The translations under genes were made by a program, and so were the position numbers. Below the pieces are notes generated by a model. It searched no databases. It was given only the letters and a program-made list of their open reading frames with translations, and was not told the origin of the DNA. Of a DNA stretch of 39,739 nt, positions 34,393-39,739 are shown piece after piece (within the stretch, counting starts at the first letter, position 1; the number at the start of each line of letters is the position of its first letter). The DNA comes from Acidobacteriota bacterium (GTDB lineage: Bacteria; Acidobacteriota; Vicinamibacteria; Vicinamibacterales; UBA8438), in NCBI GenBank assembly GCA_026708265.1, contig JAPOVI010000218.1, positions 1 to 39,739 on the forward strand, given 5' to 3'.

Positions 34393-34950
34393 TCACGGCG
34401 CGGCACGGTCGGCGGTGGCGGGTCCGGCGGACACCCGGGGCTCCGGGCCCCCTTCGGCGAGCGCCGCGAGAGCCTTCCCGACGCGCACGTACTCCTCGTA
34501 CCGGCGCTGGTAGTCCTGCAGCTTCTCGTCGTCGAGAGCGGCCAGCCGCGCCTGCCCCGACGCCGTGTCCACCTCGCCGCTACCCCGGAGCTCTGCTTCC
34601 AAGGCGCTCGCCCGCTGCCGAAACCGAATGTCGTGCGCCCGTTCCCACGCTAGCCAGTCGGCCGTCCAGCGGGCGTGGGCGTCGTCGACGACCCCCCGAG
34701 GAAACGGAAACGGCTGACCTGTGCCCCGCTCGATGGTCCGGACCGCGTCCGGCAGGACCTCCCGGAGCGCCGTCGCCACGCTCCGCCAGCCCAGCAGCTC
34801 GCGCCCGTCCGCGCGGGCGACGGCCGGCCCGACGCTGGTGAGCAGGAGCGCGGCCAACCGCTCGCGGTGCTGCCGCCGCCGCTCGCGCCGCGCGCGCTCG
34901 GCCACCACGAGCACGACCAGCACCAGAGTGGCGAGGAGCGGCTCGATCAT
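34393..34950 (-). CDS. Membrane-anchored protein of unknown function
   Basis: A 185-residue protein with one N-terminal membrane segment (about 3-20), then an Arg-rich helix and a mostly helical, charged soluble part (RWTADWLAWERAHDIRFRQRASALEAEL, LDDEKLQDYQRRYEEYVRVGKALAALAEG). I do not recognise a family. The topology suggests a cytoplasmic or periplasmic helical domain hung on a single anchor. The ATG at 34950 is preferred to the ATG at 34986 because the membrane segment then begins at once. It lies 54 nt after apt on the same strand and may be in its operon. The tRNA-Arg gene follows. Confidence 0.6.
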   Translation of the reverse strand: MIEPLLATLVLVVLVVAERARRERRRQHRERLAALLLTSVGPAVARADGRELLGWRSVATALREVLPDAVRTIERGTGQPFPFPRGVVDDAHARWTADWLAWERAHDIRFRQRASALEAELRGSGEVDTASGQARLAALDDEKLQDYQRRYEEYVRVGKALAALAEGGPEPRVSAGPATADRAAP

Positions 34951-35004
34951 GCGGCCGCCCGTCTCCGGCGCCTCTCCGAGCGGCACCCGCGCGGCGCCGC
35001 CGCC

Positions 35005-35529
35005 TCAGTAGCGCAGCGCGGCGAACACGTCGTGTCCGGCCAGACGCGAGCGCCCGTTGAGCGCGCCGAGCTCGATGAGGACGGCGAGCCCGTGGACGAC
35101 GGCGCCGCGTCCCGCCACCAGCTCCACCGTCGCCTGCGCGGTGCCTCCCGTCGCCAGGAGATCGTCGACGACGAGCACGCGCTGGCCGGCTTCGAGGGCA
35201 TCCTCGTGCATCTCCACCGCGTCCGAGCCGTACTCGAGATCGTACGCGACGCTTGCCGTGCGCGCCGGCAGCTTGCCCGGCTTGCGGACCGGCACGAAGC
35301 CGGCTCCCAGGCGGTCCGCCACGCCGATGCCGAAGAGGAACCCGCGGCTCTCGATTCCGACGACGGCGTCGATGCCCGCCTCCCGATAGGGCGCGGCCAT
35401 GCAGTCGAGCGCCGCCCGCAGCCCCGCCGGATCGCGCAGGAGCGTGGTGATGTCATAGAACAGGATCCCCGGTTTCGGGAAGTCGGGGACGTGACGTATG
35501 AGCGCCCGCAACCGGTCCGGACTTTCCAT
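35005..35529 (-). CDS. apt: Adenine phosphoribosyltransferase
   Basis: A 174-residue purine-salvage enzyme joining adenine and PRPP to give AMP. Family marks: IRHVPDFPKPGILFYDITTLL at the N-terminus, GIESRGFLFG, VRKPGKLPA, and the PRPP-binding loop VLVVDDLLATGGTA (about 121-134). Length and start are typical. A TATACT lies 16-21 nt before the ATG on the minus strand (35550-35545) and may be its -10 box. It is divergent from the secreted TPR gene at 35638. Confidence 0.95.
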   Translation of the reverse strand: MESPDRLRALIRHVPDFPKPGILFYDITTLLRDPAGLRAALDCMAAPYREAGIDAVVGIESRGFLFGIGVADRLGAGFVPVRKPGKLPARTASVAYDLEYGSDAVEMHEDALEAGQRVLVVDDLLATGGTAQATVELVAGRGAVVHGLAVLIELGALNGRSRLAGHDVFAALRY

Positions 35530-35606
35530 GGGGATTCCGTGGCAAGTATAGCGGACGGATGCGCCCTTTCCGCGTCCGGGACGTCGACCCCCGGCGCCCG
35601 CCCCTG

Positions 35607-35615
35607 TGGTACGCT
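35607..35615 (+). promoter_or_regulatory. Extended -10-like box before the secreted TPR gene
   Basis: TG-g-TACGCT lies 22 nt before the ATG at 35638, with a GGGAGGT ribosome-binding site between. It matches the pattern before the YfgM-like gene (TG-c-TACACT). No -35 box is seen. Confidence 0.4.
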
Positions 35616-35637
35616 GTGCGTTCGAGGGAGGTCACGA

Positions 35638-37191
35638 ATGAGACTCGCCGCCATCCTGTTCGTAGCTCTTCTTGCGGCCCCGCCGGCCGGCGCGCAGTTC
35701 GCGGAGGTCGGGTCGCTGGACTTCCCGACGTCCGCGCGTTCCGAGGAGGCGCAGGGCCACTTCCTGCGCGGAGTCGCAATCCTCCACAGCTTCGGCTGGA
35801 AACAGGCCATCGAGCAGTTCCAGGCCGCGCAGGCCATCGAGCCGGACTTCGCCCTCGCCTACTGGGGCGAGACCCTCTGCTACAACCACCCGCTGTTCGG
35901 CGGCCGCTTCGGGCTCGACGAGGAGAACCCGCGCGCCGTACTGGCGCGACTCGGAAGCACGCGCGAGGAGCGCGCCGCCAAGGCGCCGACGGATCGCGAG
36001 CGCGGCTTCCTGGAGGCGGTCGAGGTGTTGTGGGCCGAGGAGGGCTCTTACGACGAGCGGCGGGTCGGCTACATGGAGGCGATGGGCCGCCTCTACGAGC
36101 GCTACCCCGACGATCACGAGGTCGCCACCCTCTACGCCTTGTCGATGCTGGCCGGCGCCCGCGCCCTGGGCGACGACTCGCTGCGCCTCGAGGTGCGGGC
36201 CGGCACGATCGCCATGCGGGTGTTCCAGGCGAACCCCGATCACCCCGGAGCCCCGCATTACACGATTCACGCCTTCGACGATCCGATCCACGCCCCGCTG
36301 GCGCTCGACGCGGCGCGGCGCTACGCCGAGATCGCACCGGCGGTATCGCACGCGCGTCACATGCCGACGCACATCTTCATCCAGCACGGCATGTGGGACC
36401 TGGTATCGGCGCACAACCAGTCGGCGCACGACGCCGCGCGCGCCCTGTGGCAGCCGGGCGACAGCGTGGGAGACGCCGTCCACTCGCTCGACTGGGGCCA
36501 GTACGGAGACCTGCAGCGGGGCGACTACGAGCGCGGCCGCCTCTGGATCGAGCGGCTGGAGGCGCTGATCGAGCAGAGCGGCGACCAGCAGCGGGCCGCC
36601 GGCACGCTGCCGCTGGTCCGCGCGCGCTACATCGTCGAGAGCGAGCGGTGGCAGGTGAAGCCCGTCACGGAGGACGCATCGGTCCACGAGCTGCTCGCCA
36701 CCGGACTGAGCGCCGTGCGCACGGGCGACCTCGAGACCGCGCGGACGGTCGAGGACGCCCTCGCCGAGCGGGCCGCCGACGGCGGCGCGCAGGACCGGAT
36801 CGCCCATTGGGAGATCGCCGCGTCGATCCGGGCGCGCGAGGGTGACGCCGACGGCGCCATCGCCCTGATGGACGAGGCCATCGACGCCGTCGAGACACTG
36901 CGGCTGCCGAACGGCGCCGCCAACCCCGTCAAGCCCCCGTACGAGCTCTACGGCGAGATTCTCCTCGAGCTCGATCGGCCGGCGGAGGCGCGGTCGAAGT
37001 TCGATACGTCGCTGCTGCGGATGCCGAACCGGATGCGCTCGCTCCTTGGCGCCGCCCGGGCTGCCGCCGCGAGCGGCGATCGCGGCGCCGCCCGCGAGCA
37101 CTACGCCACCCTCGCCCGCTACTGGGCGGGAGCGACGGACGACGCGGTGTACCGGGAGGCGTCGCAGTTCGCCGAAACGAACGAGAACTGA
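35638..37191 (+). CDS. Secreted TPR-repeat protein
   Basis: A 517-residue exported protein. A signal peptide (about 1-19, ending AGA-QF) is followed by TPR-like helices (AQGHFLRGVAILHSFGWKQAIEQFQAAQAIEPDFALAYWGETLCYN-type start), a conserved central block (HPGAPHYTIHAFDDPIHA, then HARHMPTHIFIQHGMWD) and more repeats to the end (ELYGEILLELDRPAEARSKFDTSLLRMPNR). The central block recurs in a widespread family of bacterial TPR proteins of unknown role. The several His in it could bind a metal, but that is speculation. GGGAGGT about 6 nt before the ATG fixes the start. Confidence 0.8.
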   Translation: MRLAAILFVALLAAPPAGAQFAEVGSLDFPTSARSEEAQGHFLRGVAILHSFGWKQAIEQFQAAQAIEPDFALAYWGETLCYNHPLFGGRFGLDEENPRAVLARLGSTREERAAKAPTDRERGFLEAVEVLWAEEGSYDERRVGYMEAMGRLYERYPDDHEVATLYALSMLAGARALGDDSLRLEVRAGTIAMRVFQANPDHPGAPHYTIHAFDDPIHAPLALDAARRYAEIAPAVSHARHMPTHIFIQHGMWDLVSAHNQSAHDAARALWQPGDSVGDAVHSLDWGQYGDLQRGDYERGRLWIERLEALIEQSGDQQRAAGTLPLVRARYIVESERWQVKPVTEDASVHELLATGLSAVRTGDLETARTVEDALAERAADGGAQDRIAHWEIAASIRAREGDADGAIALMDEAIDAVETLRLPNGAANPVKPPYELYGEILLELDRPAEARSKFDTSLLRMPNRMRSLLGAARAAAASGDRGAAREHYATLARYWAGATDDAVYREASQFAETNEN

Positions 37192-37252
37192 GGTCCCACT
37201 CGTTCGGGGGCCGGGTCGTGAGCCGTCCGGCGCGACGTGCCGGCAGGAACGG

Positions 37253-39622
37253 GTGATTCGGACGCGAGCTCGGGACTTCGCACCGCAGCGGTCCGCCGGG
37301 GCGGCGATCGGCCACCCCGGCCTCCGCGACGCGGCGGCGGTCGCCTCCTACCTGCTCCTCACGGCCGCCTTGGCCCTTCCGCTCCTGCGGGACGCGTCAG
37401 GCCTGCTGCCGGGCGACCGCGCCGATCCCGTGCTGAACGCGTGGCTCCTGTGGTGGAACACGCAGTCGACACCTCTCACCGGGTCGTGGTGGAACGCGCC
37501 GGCCTTCCATCCCTATCCCGGCGCGCTCGCCTACTCGGAGCATCTGCTCGGCCTGCTGCCGCTCTCCGGTCCTCTCCAGTGGCTGACGGGTAGCCCCGTC
37601 GTCACCTACAACCTCGTCTTCCTGCTGACGTTCCCGCTCTGCGGCGCGGCCGGCTACGTACTGGGACGGGAGCTCACGGGCCGCCGCGACGCGGCCTGGA
37701 TAGCCGGGCTGGCCTTCGCCTTCGCCCCGTACCGCATGAGCCAGGTTTCCCATCTGCAGGTGTTGGCCGCCTTCTGGATGCCGCTGGCGCTGGCCGCGCT
37801 TCATCGCTACCTGCGAGATCCGAGGCCGCGGTGGCTCGCGGCGTTCGCGGGGGCGACGACCTTGCAGGGGCTGACGAACGGCTACTACCTGGCCTATTTC
37901 CCGGTGCTGGTGGGGTTGTGGGCCGTCTGGTTCAGCCGCGGCTCCGGCGGGTGGCGCCAGATCGCACGGGTTGGCGGGGCCGGAGCAGCCGCGATGCTGC
38001 CGCTCGTGCCGATGCTGGCGACGTATCGGCTGCTGCACGCCGAGCAGGGGCTGGGCCGTGCGCCGTCGGAGATCGCAACCTACAGTGCCGACCTGACTTC
38101 CCTGGCGGGGATCGCGCCGCACTTGGCCCTCTGGGGACCTCTCGAGTGGTCGCCGGGTCCCGAGCAGGAGCTGTTCCCCGGCGTGGCGATCGTGCTCCTG
38201 ATCGGCAGCGCCCTGTGGCGGGCCCGCGGATGGCGCCCGGGCGCGCCGGAGCCTCGCTCCCTGCGCGCCGCCCGCACGGTGGCCACGGCGCTGGCCTGCG
38301 TCGGCGGGACCTTTCTCGTGCTGCGGTTGGTGGCGGGCCCGTGGGCCGTGGACCTGGCCGGTCTCCGCGTCTCGGTCACCAGCATCGACAAGATCGGCGC
38401 GCACTTCGCGCTCGCCGCCGCCGCCGCGCTCCTCCTGGGTCGGACCTGCACGGAGGCGTGGCGGAGGCGTTCCCCGTTCGCGTTCTATCTGCTGGCGGCT
38501 GCGGCGCTCGGGCTCTGCGCCATGGGGCCGCGCCCCGAGGTGGCCGGGACTCCCGTCCTGGCCTACGCGCCCTATCTGGGGCTGCTGCAGATCCCCGGCT
38601 TCGAGGCGCTGCGTGCCCCGGCGCGGTTCTGGATGCTCGTGCTCGTCTGTCTGTCGGCACTGGCGGCCCTCTCCTGCGCGCGGCTCGCACCCTCCGGCGG
38701 CCGCCGACGGCTCGCCTTCTTCGCGGTGATCGCGGCCGGCATCCTGCTCGACGGATGGGGACGCCTGCCCGTCGTCCCGGCACCGTCGCCGTCACCGCTG
38801 CTCGAGGCGCGGGCGACCGGTCCGGTGGTGGATCTGCCCCTCGGCTGGCGAGACGACGACGCCGCCGCGATGCTCCGCGGAGCCGCCCACGGCCGGCCGG
38901 TCGTGAACGGTTACAGCGGGCACGCTCCGCCGTACTACGGGGCGCTCGCCCGGGGCCTGCGGTCGGGGCGGGGTGAAGTGCTCGCCTGGCTGTCCGAGGT
39001 CGGCGTGCGCCACGTTCGGCTCGACCGAACCCGACCCGGCTCCCGGCAACTCGAGGCAGCCGCGGCGGCCGTGGCGGGACTGCGGCTCGACGCCCACACG
39101 GCCTCCGAGGCCCTGTATACGTTCGTCCGGCCCGCCACCGCGCCGCCGCCGCCCGTGGTCGGTGAGCGCCTGTCGGTCGTCCGCGCACGCGCGAGCGAGA
39201 ACGAGGACCTGGTCGACTACGCGATCGACGGAGTCCACGGACCGCGGTGGACGACCGGTCCGCAAGCTCCGGGTCAGTGGCTGCGACTCGAGCTGGATGC
39301 GGCGCGGCCCGTGGGTGGGGTGGTCCTCTGGGGCAGTCTCGGGATGGACTTCCCCCGCCGGCTGCGGGTGGAGACATCGCGAGACGCCAGCGTCTGGGAA
39401 ACCGTCTGGCAGGGGCGCACCGAACTGGCCGTCCTGCGCGAGGCCCTCCGCGACGCGCGCGCCCCGCTGACCGTCACGTTCACGGCCGCTCCGGCTCGCT
39501 ACGTGCGCCTGCGACAGACCGGGCGCGATCCCGCGTTCGCCTGGTCGCTGACGGAGGTCGACGTGCACGCCCCTCCCCCGAGCGACGCACCCGGTTCGCC
39601 GGTGCGCCGGAACGGAACGTGA
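37253..39622 (+). CDS. Multi-membrane protein with C-terminal discoidin-like domain
   Basis: A 789-residue protein with about a dozen hydrophobic segments between residues 20 and 510, in the manner of integral membrane glycosyltransferases (GT-C/YfhO-like). An early loop has GDRADPVLNAWLLWWN and NAPAFHPYPGALAYSEHLLG, which is the region where GT-C enzymes carry an acidic catalytic motif (here GDRADP). After a soluble segment with VVDLPLGWRDDDAAAMLRG, the last ~140 residues (from about 640) resemble an F5/8-type C (discoidin) sugar-binding domain: DYAIDGVHGPRWTTG, LRLELDAARPVGGVVLWG, LRVETSRDASVWETVWQG, RYVRLRQTG. A role in exported glycan handling is inferred. The GTG at 37253 is chosen because AGGA lies 5 nt upstream. 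Confidence 0.7.
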   Translation: MIRTRARDFAPQRSAGAAIGHPGLRDAAAVASYLLLTAALALPLLRDASGLLPGDRADPVLNAWLLWWNTQSTPLTGSWWNAPAFHPYPGALAYSEHLLGLLPLSGPLQWLTGSPVVTYNLVFLLTFPLCGAAGYVLGRELTGRRDAAWIAGLAFAFAPYRMSQVSHLQVLAAFWMPLALAALHRYLRDPRPRWLAAFAGATTLQGLTNGYYLAYFPVLVGLWAVWFSRGSGGWRQIARVGGAGAAAMLPLVPMLATYRLLHAEQGLGRAPSEIATYSADLTSLAGIAPHLALWGPLEWSPGPEQELFPGVAIVLLIGSALWRARGWRPGAPEPRSLRAARTVATALACVGGTFLVLRLVAGPWAVDLAGLRVSVTSIDKIGAHFALAAAAALLLGRTCTEAWRRRSPFAFYLLAAAALGLCAMGPRPEVAGTPVLAYAPYLGLLQIPGFEALRAPARFWMLVLVCLSALAALSCARLAPSGGRRRLAFFAVIAAGILLDGWGRLPVVPAPSPSPLLEARATGPVVDLPLGWRDDDAAAMLRGAAHGRPVVNGYSGHAPPYYGALARGLRSGRGEVLAWLSEVGVRHVRLDRTRPGSRQLEAAAAAVAGLRLDAHTASEALYTFVRPATAPPPPVVGERLSVVRARASENEDLVDYAIDGVHGPRWTTGPQAPGQWLRLELDAARPVGGVVLWGSLGMDFPRRLRVETSRDASVWETVWQGRTELAVLREALRDARAPLTVTFTAAPARYVRLRQTGRDPAFAWSLTEVDVHAPPPSDAPGSPVRRNGT

Positions 39623-39660
39623 GCGGTATCGCCGAGGAGGAATCCCGGAAGGAAGGAAGA

Positions 39661-39737
<77 letters not shown>

Positions 39738-39739
39738 AC

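Overview
The window is a dense, roughly 70% G+C stretch of chromosome carrying housekeeping and cell-envelope genes. A Tol-Pal locus, LPS-export genes (lptB, an LptC/LptA protein), rpoN, rapZ and phosphatidylethanolamine synthesis indicate a Gram-negative bacterium with an outer membrane. The gene content, the tol-pal-cpoB-ssb order and the high G+C suggest Acidobacteriota, perhaps Vicinamibacteria-like. That placement is inference; no rRNA is present to confirm it. I see no phage, transposase, CRISPR or resistance genes. The most unusual DNA is a family of hairpin-forming repeats sitting at gene ends.

Layout. 1-4267 (+): a TolA/TonB-like protein, tolB, pal, a cpoB-like gene and ssb, tightly packed. 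16935 down to 4307 (-): guaA, dnaE, recJ, an LptC/LptA fusion, lptB, rpoN, rapZ and a small cupin gene, with neither hpf nor ptsN between rpoN and rapZ. 17011-22300 (+): an exported PQQ-type beta-propeller followed 1 nt later by a 1317-residue NtrY-like histidine kinase with no adjacent response regulator. 22316-22571: a 77-78 bp tandem repeat that runs into the 3' end of pssA. 24314-22555 (-): a DUF465/YdcH-like small protein, psd and pssA. 26055-24532 (-): a Tat-exported protein with a dockerin-like segment and a GH99-like domain.

26205-29139 (+): a YfgM-like membrane-anchored TPR protein, then aguB and aguA, which turn agmatine into putrescine. They converge on a deoxyhypusine-synthase-family gene (probably homospermidine-type polyamine synthesis) that overlaps the end of mutS on the minus strand. 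32960-34188 (+): tsaB and rimI. 34287-34363 (-): tRNA-Arg(CCT). Then on the minus strand a membrane-anchored unknown and apt, and on the plus strand a secreted TPR protein and a large multi-membrane protein with a C-terminal discoidin-like domain. The window ends with tRNA-Pro(CGG) on the minus strand.

Functional themes are envelope integrity and biogenesis (Tol-Pal, Lpt, Pss/Psd), sigma-54 and RapZ regulation, DNA replication and repair (ssb, dnaE, recJ, mutS), purine supply (guaA, apt), tRNA modification (tsaB) and polyamine synthesis. Many genes overlap by ATGA-type junctions, so long polycistronic transcripts are likely. Several divergent gene pairs carry an extended -10-like motif (TG-N-TA-NNN-T), and two candidate boxes sit so close to the start codon that leaderless transcripts are possible.
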